From positions 71,210-93,493 of the forward strand of contig DJMH01000022.1 in the NCBI GenBank assembly GCA_002435305.1: 22,284 nucleotides of DNA, written 5' to 3'. The notes under the pieces were generated by a model. It had not been told where the DNA came from, searched no databases, and saw only the letters and a list, made by a program, of their open reading frames with translations. This DNA comes from Dehalococcoidia bacterium UBA6495 (GTDB lineage Bacteria > Chloroflexota > Dehalococcoidia > Lucifugimonadales > UBA826). The position numbers and the translations under genes are program-made. Each line of letters begins with the position of its first letter. Position 1 is the first letter of the stretch. Positions 15,814-22,284 of the stretch are shown here, one piece after another.

Positions 15814-16617
15814 TTAAGCTCCGATCCAATTTGGTTTTCTTTTTTCTGAAAATGCCAGAGGCCCTTCCCTTTGATCAGCTGATCCAAGGTAATTATTTTC
15901 CTCTGAATATTTTCTATGTAAGGCATTAGTGAGAGGCCAATCGAGGCCCTCGTAAGCCATTTGTTTGGAAGCTCGGACAGAAAGGGGAGCGGCTTCCAAA
16001 ATTTCATTTGCCCATCTTTCCGCCGTGGGGATAACTTCGGCTAAAGGCACTATTTCGTTAACTAACCCTAATTCATAGGCTTCCTGTGCACTAATTCGTC
16101 TTGCTGTTAGCATCATGCCCATTGCTCTCTTTAATGGTATGTGCCTAGGCAATCGATGGACTCCTCCTGCCCCCGCAATTAACCCAACTCGCGGCTCCGG
16201 AAGCCCAACCTCTGCGTGGTCTGCAATGATTATTATGTCGCAGGCCATAGCAAGTTCTAGGCCGCCACCTAAAGCGTACCCGTTGACCGCAGCTATTATC
16301 GGTTTCCAGCATTTGAAATCTGTATCTGTAGTTATTCCTCCGAAGGCCGCTCTTGTTCGGGCTCCAGTTGCGGCTTCTTTTTCTCGTTCTCCCCAGTTTT
16401 CCGCTGTGTATCTCAGATCATTACCCGCACAAAAAGCTCTTTCCCCTGTTCCGGTGATTATTGCTACCCAAGCATCAGGGTCACTTTCAAAAACCATAAA
16501 AGCTTTTTTCATCTCTAGATTAGCGGGAGGGTGAAGTGCATTCAGTCTTTCCGGTCTATTTATTGTTATATAGACGATTTTGTTCTTCTTTTCGTAATTT
16601 ATGAATTCGTACCCCAT
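15814..16617 (-). CDS. Enoyl-CoA hydratase/isomerase (crotonase) family protein
   Basis: A second crotonase, 267 residues, only distantly like the one at 7409-8176. Its active-site elements are RPERLNAL (21-28), CAGNDLRY (63-70), AAVNGYALGGGLELAMACD (109-127) and GLPEPRVGLIAGAGGVHRLP (138-157). It keeps the first catalytic glutamate (E141) but has Gly167 where canonical hydratases have the second (AMGMMLT). That pattern resembles carnitinyl-CoA dehydratase and related one-glutamate crotonases. The ATG has AGGAG seven bases upstream. It sits between a nitroreductase-family gene (29-base gap) and the aminopeptidase, all in one direction. Confidence 0.88.
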   Translation of the reverse strand: MGYEFINYEKKNKIVYITINRPERLNALHPPANLEMKKAFMVFESDPDAWVAIITGTGERAFCAGNDLRYTAENWGEREKEAATGARTRAAFGGITTDTDFKCWKPIIAAVNGYALGGGLELAMACDIIIIADHAEVGLPEPRVGLIAGAGGVHRLPRHIPLKRAMGMMLTARRISAQEAYELGLVNEIVPLAEVIPTAERWANEILEAAPLSVRASKQMAYEGLDWPLTNALHRKYSEENNYLGSADQREGPLAFSEKRKPNWIGA

Positions 16618-16646
16618 GGATTCTCTCCTCTTCGATTCTTAGTTAT

Positions 16647-17267
16647 TTATTTGAAAGGATTTCCCCAACTATCCTGATAAGTAATTTGGTCTACCTCGTC
16701 CCTTTTGGTGGGACCGTAATTAACCTTTTCAGCCAAATAACCCAGAGGCAACAAAGCGGCAGTTTCAGTAGTATCAGGAATTTTTAGCAGTTCCTTTACT
16801 TCCTTTTCGTACCTCTTGTGTAATGTGGTTATGACGCTTCCCAGTCCAAATTCCATGCAACCCAGTAAAAAATTTTGCACAGCAGGGTAAATCGATGCAC
16901 CTCTTCCCATGGTGGAATCTCCGCCATCATGGTTCAGGCAGGCCATAACCCAAACTGGCGCCTTAGCGATGTTTTTGGCCAAATATGAGGCAGAAGTCAT
17001 AACTTTTTGTTCTAGATTTCTTCCTCCATTCGAACCGCTCCCATAAACTTGGTTCCATGACTGGAGATATAGTTTGCCAATTTCGTTTTTCACGTTTTGG
17101 TCCTTAATTATCAAGAACCTCCACGGCTGGCTATTGCCTCCGCTAGGTGCTTTAGTTGCGATTTCTATCAACCTATAGATTATTTCGTTTGGGATGTCTT
17201 GGTCTTTGAAATATCTTATGGCTCGCTGATTGTAAAGGGCTTCTAAAAGGTCTAAATGATTTTGCAT
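16647..17267 (-). CDS. Nitroreductase-family flavoprotein
   Basis: An FMN-dependent NAD(P)H oxidoreductase of 206 residues with the family motifs QRAIRYFKDQDIP (14-26), APSGGNSQPWRFLII (40-54, FMN phosphate and ring contacts), SIYPAVQNFLLGCMEFGLGS (about 125-144) and the C-terminal LLPLGY. The substrate cannot be read from sequence; options include quinones, nitroaromatics, enones and dehalogenation-type reactions. The frame also opens at ATG 17297, but a TATAAT at 17301-17306 would put the transcription start on top of that codon. I therefore prefer ATG 17267, which has GGAT eight bases upstream and gives the usual N-terminus. It is first in a run with a crotonase and an aminopeptidase. Confidence 0.87.
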   Translation of the reverse strand: MQNHLDLLEALYNQRAIRYFKDQDIPNEIIYRLIEIATKAPSGGNSQPWRFLIIKDQNVKNEIGKLYLQSWNQVYGSGSNGGRNLEQKVMTSASYLAKNIAKAPVWVMACLNHDGGDSTMGRGASIYPAVQNFLLGCMEFGLGSVITTLHKRYEKEVKELLKIPDTTETAALLPLGYLAEKVNYGPTKRDEVDQITYQDSWGNPFK

Positions 17268-17300
17268 TATTTTATCCAGTCTGTTCTGTTCGTGCATCGC

Positions 17301-17329
17301 ATTATATATGGTGCAGCCTAAATAAAATC
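17301..17329 (-). promoter_or_regulatory. Possible promoter of nitroreductase-crotonase-aminopeptidase run
   Basis: A consensus TATAAT lies at 17306-17301 on the minus strand. The hexamer 17 bases upstream is GATTTT, a poor -35. The position fits transcription of the gene starting at 17267 with a leader of about 27 bases. Confidence 0.4.
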
Positions 17330-17370
17330 CAGCTACTAATAGGGAAATAATCTAGGAAGAACCTCAATTA

Positions 17371-17400
17371 TTGTTAAGGGCCCTAACACCTGTGTAAAAT
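17371..17400 (+). promoter_or_regulatory. Promoter with palindromic spacer upstream of LLM gene
   Basis: TTGTTA (17371-17376), an 18-base spacer and TAAAAT (17395-17400). The -35 and spacer contain GTTA-A-GGGCCC-TAAC, a near-perfect palindrome well placed to be an operator for a repressor. Confidence 0.45.
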
Positions 17401-17440
17401 GCCATTTATTGTGAAATTAATGCACGGAGGATAAAGGACT

Positions 17441-18460
17441 ATGAAGGTTTCGACTAGCTTTCAAGAATACTCTGTTGACGACATTGTTAATGCCGCCAGG
17501 AAATCAGAAGAGAGGGGTTACGACATCTTTTTCTCCAGTGAAACAGGTCATAATCCATATTTGCCTTTGGTATTGGCGGCAGAGCATACGGAAGAGATCG
17601 AGCTGCAAACTTCTATTGCGTTATCTTTTTCTCGAAGCCCTATGGATACCGCATATATCGCGTGGGACCTACAAAACCTTTCGAAAGGTAGGTTCACTTT
17701 GGGTCTTGGGAGTCAAGTCAGAGGGCACATAGTCAGAAGATTTTCCATGCCATGGTCAGCTCCTGTCCCACGGATGAGGGAGTATGTCATGGCTTTGAAA
17801 CACATTTGGGATTGTTGGCAAAACGGAACCAAATTAAACTTCGCAGGAGATTATTATTCCTTTAATTTAATGTCACCATTTTTCAACCCGGGCCCCATAG
17901 AACACCCTGATATAAAAGTTTCGATAGCTGGTGTTAATCCAAATATGCTTAGAGTGGCGGGCGAGCTTTGTGATGGTGTGATTCTCCATTCCTTCAACAC
18001 CCCACAATATACAAGAGATGTGGTTCTACCCAATTTACAGAAAGGTGCGGAAAGAGTCGGTAGGTCAATAGAGGACATAACAATTTCTGGAGGTGGGTTT
18101 ATTGTTGCAGGAAGAAATGAAGAAGAGCTAGAAAAAAAGAGAAAAGAAACGAAAACTCGTATCTCCTTTTATGCATCAACCCGCAGTTACGGTGATGTTA
18201 TGAGGACTCAAGGGTGGAATGATACCCATGAGAAACTATATCGAATGTCCATTGACGGAAAATGGAATCAAATGGGCGACGAAATTACTGATGAAATGCT
18301 CGATAGTTTCGCAGTGATTGATACTTACGACCAAATAGCTGGAAAAATCAAGTCGACTTATGGGAAATATGCTACATCTGTAAGTTTCGGCATGGATACT
18401 CAAAATGAAGAGGAAGAAAATATCTTAAGGGACGTTATAAAAAACCTTAAAGATTCCTAG
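17441..18460 (+). CDS. LLM-class flavin/F420-dependent oxidoreductase (TIGR03617-like)
   Basis: A luciferase-like TIM-barrel oxidoreductase of 339 residues. The N-terminal strand and helix KVSTSFQEYSVDDIVNAAR, the FFSSETGHNPY segment (30-40), and LGLGSQVRGHIVRRFS (87-102) match the F420-dependent N5,N10-methylene-tetrahydromethanopterin-reductase-like proteins of the TIGR03617 type. The cofactor could be F420 or FMN, and no cofactor-synthesis gene is nearby to decide. In SAR202-type Chloroflexota, related proteins are strongly amplified and have been proposed to attack recalcitrant organic matter; that link is an inference here. The ATG follows GGAGG by about ten bases. It is a single-gene unit, divergent from the nitroreductase and convergent with gmk six bases away. 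Confidence 0.88.
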   Translation: MKVSTSFQEYSVDDIVNAARKSEERGYDIFFSSETGHNPYLPLVLAAEHTEEIELQTSIALSFSRSPMDTAYIAWDLQNLSKGRFTLGLGSQVRGHIVRRFSMPWSAPVPRMREYVMALKHIWDCWQNGTKLNFAGDYYSFNLMSPFFNPGPIEHPDIKVSIAGVNPNMLRVAGELCDGVILHSFNTPQYTRDVVLPNLQKGAERVGRSIEDITISGGGFIVAGRNEEELEKKRKETKTRISFYASTRSYGDVMRTQGWNDTHEKLYRMSIDGKWNQMGDEITDEMLDSFAVIDTYDQIAGKIKSTYGKYATSVSFGMDTQNEEEENILRDVIKNLKDS

Positions 18461-18466
18461 ATTCCT

Positions 18467-19081
18467 TTAGGTGATATCAAGATTTGACGGTTTCGTTTGA
18501 TCTAAGCGTGCAAGGTCAACCGCATTTTGGATTTCTGCGACAGCCAGATCTAATTGGTTTTCATGGTTTATCACGACGTGATCAAACCAACTCGCGGATT
18601 TCATCTCCTTGGCGGCAGTTTCGAGTCTAATCTTAAGACTATCCGAGGATTCAGTCATACGCTCTGTCAATCTTTTTTCTAGCTGACCCATATCGGGAGG
18701 GGCTAGGAATATATATAAGGCGTTTGGAGCCAACCCTTTGATAGTTTTGGCTCCCTGAACGTCAATCTTTACAATGACGTCTTTTCCTCTTTGTAAAGCT
18801 GTTTTCACTTGATCACGTGGAACACCATAGTAGTTACCGTAAACCTCTGCCCATTCTAGAAACCCATCTTGTTCCATTTGTGCTCTGAACTCAGCTTGAC
18901 TGACGAATATGTAGTCCTTCCCTTCCGTTTCACCATCCCTTTTGGTTCTTGTAGTAACAGTAACAGTAAAATGGTAAGGCTCCTCTAATTCTCTCATCCG
19001 AGAAAGTAATGCGTCTTTTCCGACGCCTGACGGTCCGGAAAGTATTAAAAGGATTGGAGGTTGTACATCTTTGTGATTCAA
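18467..19081 (-). CDS. gmk: Guanylate kinase
   Basis: Phosphorylates GMP to GDP with ATP, an essential nucleotide step. The P-loop GPSGVGKD (16-23) is followed by the GMP-binding segment VTTRTKRDGETEGKDYIFV and the VYGNYYGVPRDQV, IDVQGA and IFLAPP blocks. The lid holds RLTERMTES. The 204 residues match the family. The frame is open to 19204, but that would overlap aroA by more than 100 bases. The first plausible start outside aroA is TTG 19081, 13 bases after the aroA stop. The only good Shine-Dalgarno match, AGGAG, is part of the last aroA codons and 16 bases from this TTG, so the exact start is uncertain. Confidence 0.92.
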   Translation of the reverse strand: MNHKDVQPPILLILSGPSGVGKDALLSRMRELEEPYHFTVTVTTRTKRDGETEGKDYIFVSQAEFRAQMEQDGFLEWAEVYGNYYGVPRDQVKTALQRGKDVIVKIDVQGAKTIKGLAPNALYIFLAPPDMGQLEKRLTERMTESSDSLKIRLETAAKEMKSASWFDHVVINHENQLDLAVAEIQNAVDLARLDQTKPSNLDIT

Positions 19082-19094
19082 AAGATTAGAAAAA

Positions 19095-20399
19095 TTACTC
19101 CTGTAATTCTGAAACAACTTCCCAAAAAGAAGGATAGGAGACACTGGCGTCCTCAGAATTTCCAATAGTGGTTTCCCCAGAAGCCAATAAGCCCGCGATT
19201 CCATTGGTCATGGCGATCCTGTGATCTCCATGGGTTTCTACTTCAGCACCTGTCAGTGTATGAGTTCCTGTTATTCGCATTCCGTCCGAAGTTTCTTCTA
19301 TTTGGGCACCTAATCTTTGTAAACTATCAACAGTTGCTGAAATCCGGTCAGATTCCTTAACTCTTAATTCTTCTGCATCGGCTATTACCGTTGTACCTCT
19401 AGCGAAACAGGCGGCGAGAGCTAATATAGGTAATTCATCAACGACCCGTGGTATTAGGTCTCCTGATATTTCAGTTGCTATTAAATCACTGGTCGATACT
19501 GTTACATCCCCCGTCGGTTCACCACCTTCTAGGTGCTCATTTTCTATCGTTATATTCGCGTTCATGGATTTAAGTACTTCCAAGACCCCTGTGCGGGTAG
19601 GGTTCATACCCATTCTTGGGATGGTTATCTTTGAATCAGAGTGGCACGCACCGGCGATCAACCAAAAAGCTGATCCACTGGTGTCGCTAGGTACTTTGAC
19701 GTCAACAGAACTGAGTTCTTTGTTCCCCGTTTTAATTGTGAGTCCATTTATTTCCAAATCCCCACCCATAGAATTGAGCATCCTTTCTGTGTGATCCCTT
19801 GACTCTGCAGGTTGATGTATGATGCTGGGGCTACTCGAATATAATCCGGCGATTATGAGGCAGGATTTTAATTGAGCACTTGCTACCGGCATCGTATATT
19901 CTATTCCTTGTAAAGAACTACCTTTAAAAGAAAGTGGTGCTAGAGAGTTATCATCGCGGCCATTTATATCCGCACCCATTTGAGTTAGTGGGGTGGTTAT
20001 CCTTTTCATTGGCCGATTCCGAAGAGAATCGTCTCCTGTTATCACGCTGAAGAAGTCTTGTCCCGCCAGCAAACCGGATATTAACCGCATAGTTGTTCCG
20101 CTGTTACCAGCATTTAAAACATCTGTTGGTTCGGCAAGACCATGAAGTCCAGACCCAATTATCTCAAAGCATTCTTCGGCTCCCGAAATTTTGCAATTGG
20201 TGTGCCTGGTTATATTGGCCCCTAATCCTCTAAGGCAACCCAGCATGGAGGATCTGTCGTCACCGACACAAAAATTAGACACATGTGATACCCCTTTAGA
20301 TATGCTGTTTAATAGACTTGCCCGGTGTGATATTGATTTATCCCCTGGAGGTTTCACCATGCCATGCAACCTAGCAGGGGATTTTATTTTGCTGATCAT
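19095..20399 (-). CDS. aroA: 5-enolpyruvylshikimate-3-phosphate synthase
   Basis: Sixth step of the shikimate pathway, joining PEP to shikimate 3-phosphate. It has 434 residues. Key motifs are PGDKSISHRA (18-27), NAGNSGTTMRL (96-106), RNRPMKR (127-133), SRDHTERML, a PSDTSGSAFW block, DELPILALAACFA, ELRVKESDRI and GDHRIAM near the C-terminus. The NSGTT form of the PEP-binding loop resembles Bacillus-like sequences more than the class I GNAGTAMR of enteric bacteria and plants. The ATG, preceded by AAGG, comes eight bases after the tyrA stop, and gmk follows closely. Grouping with tyrA makes biosynthetic sense: both enzymes act on the route to tyrosine. Confidence 0.96.
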   Translation of the reverse strand: MISKIKSPARLHGMVKPPGDKSISHRASLLNSISKGVSHVSNFCVGDDRSSMLGCLRGLGANITRHTNCKISGAEECFEIIGSGLHGLAEPTDVLNAGNSGTTMRLISGLLAGQDFFSVITGDDSLRNRPMKRITTPLTQMGADINGRDDNSLAPLSFKGSSLQGIEYTMPVASAQLKSCLIIAGLYSSSPSIIHQPAESRDHTERMLNSMGGDLEINGLTIKTGNKELSSVDVKVPSDTSGSAFWLIAGACHSDSKITIPRMGMNPTRTGVLEVLKSMNANITIENEHLEGGEPTGDVTVSTSDLIATEISGDLIPRVVDELPILALAACFARGTTVIADAEELRVKESDRISATVDSLQRLGAQIEETSDGMRITGTHTLTGAEVETHGDHRIAMTNGIAGLLASGETTIGNSEDASVSYPSFWEVVSELQE

Positions 20400-20407
20400 A
20401 TTGCCTT

Positions 20408-21409
20408 CTATCGGCTCCTAGGATATCTCCAGGACTCTTTTTTGTTTGCGTCACCTATCTTAGTTACTCTTCTTGCGAGTTTGTCTCCTAGGAAGGCAGA
20501 AGCCATAGACTCGGCTGCACTTGGCAGGTCCACCATCTCGGAATTTTGGCCCACTACACCGGCTTCCCATCTCGCTCTTTGTTCCCATGCGTGTATCAAA
20601 GATTCGATAAAGTTATCGCTGTCTTCTTGCAATTCGGTCCTTAGTTTATGTAGCGAAAGGATCATTTGATCGACCCAATAAATCAATGGTTCGGACATTG
20701 TCAGTGAATCAGCCTCGGTATCTGTTGGATCGTTAGCGCTTAGTGTGGACTGCATATCAAATAAACTTCCGGCACTTTTATACATCTCTCTCCAAGATGC
20801 ATTACCAGAGGCGGCATTCATAAAAGCCGTGGAAATCAAATAAGGGAGATGATCCATAGCGGCAGAATAACTATCATGTTCATCAACATCCAGGAAATAG
20901 GGTTTTGCTCCTATCGATTCTGCCAGCCCAACCACAGTTTTGGTAGCCTGGTCTTCTGCGGAGTTTGACGGAATTACACAATAATTGACCCCGTCAAACA
21001 AATTGGCCGAAGAATCTCCTACTCCCTTTGTTGGGGTTTTAATTATTGGTCGACCTCCCACATAAGATACAGAGTTTGGTAAAAATTCCTCAGCCCACGC
21101 CGCAGACCTCTTTTTTGATGACCGCATATCTGTTACAACTGCACCATCTGACACTAACGATCCTATCGACTCAAAAAGATCTCTAGATTCATTTATTGGG
21201 TAATCAAGAACAATAAGTTGCGCTCCATCGACAGCTTTTTTTAGATTTCCTTCCATTAAATCGAATGCTCTGATTTTATTAATTTCAGACCCTGTTTTTC
21301 GGTCTAAACAGTGGCCTATTACCTCGGTGTTTTTGAGCCGGATATTTTTTAGAGCCAGTCCAAGTGATGCTCCCAATACACCCATTCCAACCACAGTGAT
21401 ACGTTCCAA
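20408..21409 (-). CDS. tyrA: Prephenate/arogenate dehydrogenase (TyrA-like), atypical active site
   Basis: An NAD(P)-dependent dehydrogenase of the tyrosine branch, 333 residues. It has the Rossmann motif GMGVLGASLG (8-17), DMRSSK in place of the usual DxGSxK, and the C-terminal dimerisation domain with MDHLPYLISTAF, matching the conserved SHLPH region. The motif normally reading HPMxG reads RPIIKTPTKG, so the His that acts as catalytic base in characterised enzymes (His147 of Aquifex aeolicus) is Arg. It could be a diverged TyrA with a replacement base or a related enzyme. The start is TTG with GGGGTG five bases upstream. It heads the tyrA-aroA-gmk run. No ACT or chorismate mutase domain is visible. 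Confidence 0.85.
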   Translation of the reverse strand: MERITVVGMGVLGASLGLALKNIRLKNTEVIGHCLDRKTGSEINKIRAFDLMEGNLKKAVDGAQLIVLDYPINESRDLFESIGSLVSDGAVVTDMRSSKKRSAAWAEEFLPNSVSYVGGRPIIKTPTKGVGDSSANLFDGVNYCVIPSNSAEDQATKTVVGLAESIGAKPYFLDVDEHDSYSAAMDHLPYLISTAFMNAASGNASWREMYKSAGSLFDMQSTLSANDPTDTEADSLTMSEPLIYWVDQMILSLHKLRTELQEDSDNFIESLIHAWEQRARWEAGVVGQNSEMVDLPSAAESMASAFLGDKLARRVTKIGDANKKESWRYPRSR

Positions 21410-21429
21410 ATCTACACCCCTTTATAGTG

Positions 21430-21463
21430 TCCAAGCTTCAATTCGTGTTGAAGCTGGATTTTT
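21430..21463. other. Hairpin upstream of tyrA
   Basis: TCCA-A-GCTTCAA (21430-21441) pairs with TTGAAGC-TGGA (21448-21458) around the loop TTCGTG, with one bulged A. It is followed on the plus strand by TTTTT (21459-21463) and then ATTT. In plus orientation it looks like an intrinsic terminator, but no plus-strand gene precedes it. In minus orientation it would lie in the leader of tyrA-aroA-gmk or in the tail of the M50 transcript. No long U tract follows it in that direction. Confidence 0.5.
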
Positions 21464-21525
21464 ATTTATGATTTATTAAAGGAATTAAAACTTATGAAAA
21501 TGATACACGACGACGTCACCAGATA

Positions 21526-22188
21526 TTAAAAGATCCAGTTCAACAGTATTTTCACGGGTTTCCCTATTAGCGTTGATAAAATACTTACCCCGGGTACAGT
21601 CATATCAATAAGAAACAGGATTATTAGCGCAAATGGCCCATATCTTTCAAGGCCTGAATACTGCATCGATAGGCCTTTGGGTAGTATACCTAGGATTACT
21701 TTGTAGCCATCCAACGGAGGTAGAGGGACAAGATTAAAAACAGCTAGAACTAAACTAATTTGTACAAAAGTGAACCCTAATTCTATCCATATATCACTTA
21801 ATCCAAATTCTAATGCTAATTTTTTTAAACAGAATCCTATCAAGATAGCTGTCGCAAGATTAGAGGCTGGCCCCGCAAAAGACACCATCGACATGCCTAA
21901 TAAAGGAGGCACTTTTTTAATTCTGTATATGTCTACTGGCACCGGTTTGCCCCATCCAAATCCTACAAATAAAAATAGCAGTGAACCTAGTGGGTCAAGA
22001 TGACTTTTAGGATTCAGTGTCAATCGACCTAATGATTTGGCTGTTGTATCACCTAATTTGTTGGAGGCCAATGCATGTGAAAATTCATGAATTGTGACTG
22101 CCACTAAAATAGAGAGTAATACTAGGCTCAAAGATAAGAGGGTTGCGAAAGGATCTTTTAAAAATGAATCTAAGTATTGGAGGATCAT
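21526..22188 (-). CDS. Site-2-protease family (M50) membrane metalloprotease
   Basis: A small polytopic membrane protein of 220 residues without PDZ or CBS domains, typical of the compact bacterial/archaeal M50 group of unknown substrate. The zinc-binding HEFSH (34-38) lies at the end of the first strongly hydrophobic segment (about 16-34). The third ligand is D160 in NLVPLPPLDG (152-161). Four to five further hydrophobic segments are visible, including 66-80, 98-122, 138-156 and 185-205. The ATG is only seven bases past the U tract of a terminator and has no good Shine-Dalgarno sequence, which makes its mode of expression unclear. The gene is separated from tyrA by 116 bases. Confidence 0.93.
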   Translation of the reverse strand: MILQYLDSFLKDPFATLLSLSLVLLSILVAVTIHEFSHALASNKLGDTTAKSLGRLTLNPKSHLDPLGSLLFLFVGFGWGKPVPVDIYRIKKVPPLLGMSMVSFAGPASNLATAILIGFCLKKLALEFGLSDIWIELGFTFVQISLVLAVFNLVPLPPLDGYKVILGILPKGLSMQYSGLERYGPFALIILFLIDMTVPGVSILSTLIGKPVKILLNWIF

Positions 22189-22197
22189 TTCTTAAAT

Positions 22198-22222
22198 AAA
22201 AAAAGGGCGGTTCGGACCGCCC
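22198..22222 (-). terminator. Intrinsic terminator of the gene entering from the right edge
   Basis: A perfect seven-base-pair GC-rich stem (GGGCGGT 22205-22211 with ACCGCCC 22216-22222) encloses the loop TCGG. On the minus strand it is followed by seven T (22204-22198). It lies 20 bases after the stop codon of the partial gene at 22243. Confidence 0.88.
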
Positions 22223-22242
22223 CTTTTAAAATTTTCTAGATA

Positions 22243-22284
22243 TTAGTGGCCACCACAACCACAACCGCCTTCACCCCCACCACC
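22243..22284 (-). CDS. Partial gene: Gly/Cys/His-rich C-terminal tail
   Basis: Only the last 13 codons are in the window, reading GGGGEGGCGCGGH and ending in TAA at 22245-22243. The frame is supported by the terminator placed directly after it. Such CxC/His tails are found as metal-binding ends of SlyD-type chaperones, some zinc-ribbon proteins and Fe-S or nickel proteins. The fragment is too short to choose among them. Confidence 0.6.
   Translation of the reverse strand, partial: GGGGEGGCGCGGH

Noticed and set aside
15780..16007. A 76-residue N-terminal extension of the M1 aminopeptidase overlapping the crotonase gene
   Set aside because: It lies in another frame of the crotonase coding sequence, looks nothing like an M1 N-terminus or signal peptide, and homologues begin near the ATG at 15779.
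19097..19204. Extended gmk start reaching into aroA
   Set aside because: It would overlap well-conserved aroA C-terminal sequence by more than 100 bases and adds about 40 residues not found in guanylate kinases.

Overview
The window is bacterial chromosomal DNA: 22 protein genes (one cut by the right edge) and one tRNA, packed tightly, moderately AT-rich, with no phage, IS, CRISPR or toxin-antitoxin signature. Most genes are housekeeping or cofactor genes (NAD, molybdenum cofactor, shikimate/tyrosine, GMP kinase, tRNA modification) mixed with acyl-CoA-type catabolic enzymes (two crotonases, an SDR, a ketopantoate-reductase-family protein, acetyl-CoA synthetase, an F420/flavin LLM oxidoreductase, a nitroreductase). 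The combination of an LLM/F420-type oxidoreductase with scattered crotonase and SDR genes would fit a marine Chloroflexota (SAR202/Dehalococcoidia-like) genome, but that is inference from gene content and has low certainty. At least 8 of 22 starts look non-ATG (TTG, GTG and one CTG).

Layout. (1) 50-919, + strand: a good promoter, then fmdB-like zinc ribbon and dtd, overlapping by one base. (2) 952-4559, - strand: promoter, tRNA-Ser(GCU), miaB, nadA, a strong hairpin, nadC. NadA and NadC are consecutive steps of de novo NAD synthesis. (3) 4510-4772: AT-rich spacer with inverted repeats. (4) 4773-8243, - strand: a near-consensus promoter drives crotonase, ketopantoate-reductase-like and SDR genes, followed by moaD (missed by ordinary ORF calling because it appears to start at CTG) and moaE. 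(5) 8269-8562, - strand: an alkyltransferase-like DNA-repair protein, divergent from (6) 8699-13180, + strand: acetyl-CoA synthetase followed by two tandem M20 amidohydrolase paralogues. (7) 13185-17267, - strand: nitroreductase, second crotonase and M1 aminopeptidase. (8) 17371-18460, + strand: LLM-class oxidoreductase with its own promoter. (9) 18467-21409, - strand: tyrA-aroA-gmk, tightly coupled. (10) 21526-22284, - strand: a site-2-protease-family M50 protein, an intrinsic terminator, and the C-terminal tail of a Gly/Cys/His-rich protein.

The genes probably work as small independent modules. The two most coherent are acs-M20-M20 (deacylation of an N-acylated or amide substrate with activation of the released carboxylate) and the crotonase-KPR-SDR cluster (unknown acyl-CoA or keto-acid route). 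Several members carry substitutions at residues usually considered catalytic: SDR Tyr, TyrA His, one of the two crotonase Glu residues in each crotonase, and Trp for Cys in the alkyltransferase-like protein (the last is normal for its family). I did not find convincing evidence for a wholly new system. The strongest oddities are the CTG-started moaD, the Tyr-less SDR, the His-less TyrA and the duplicated M20 pair.
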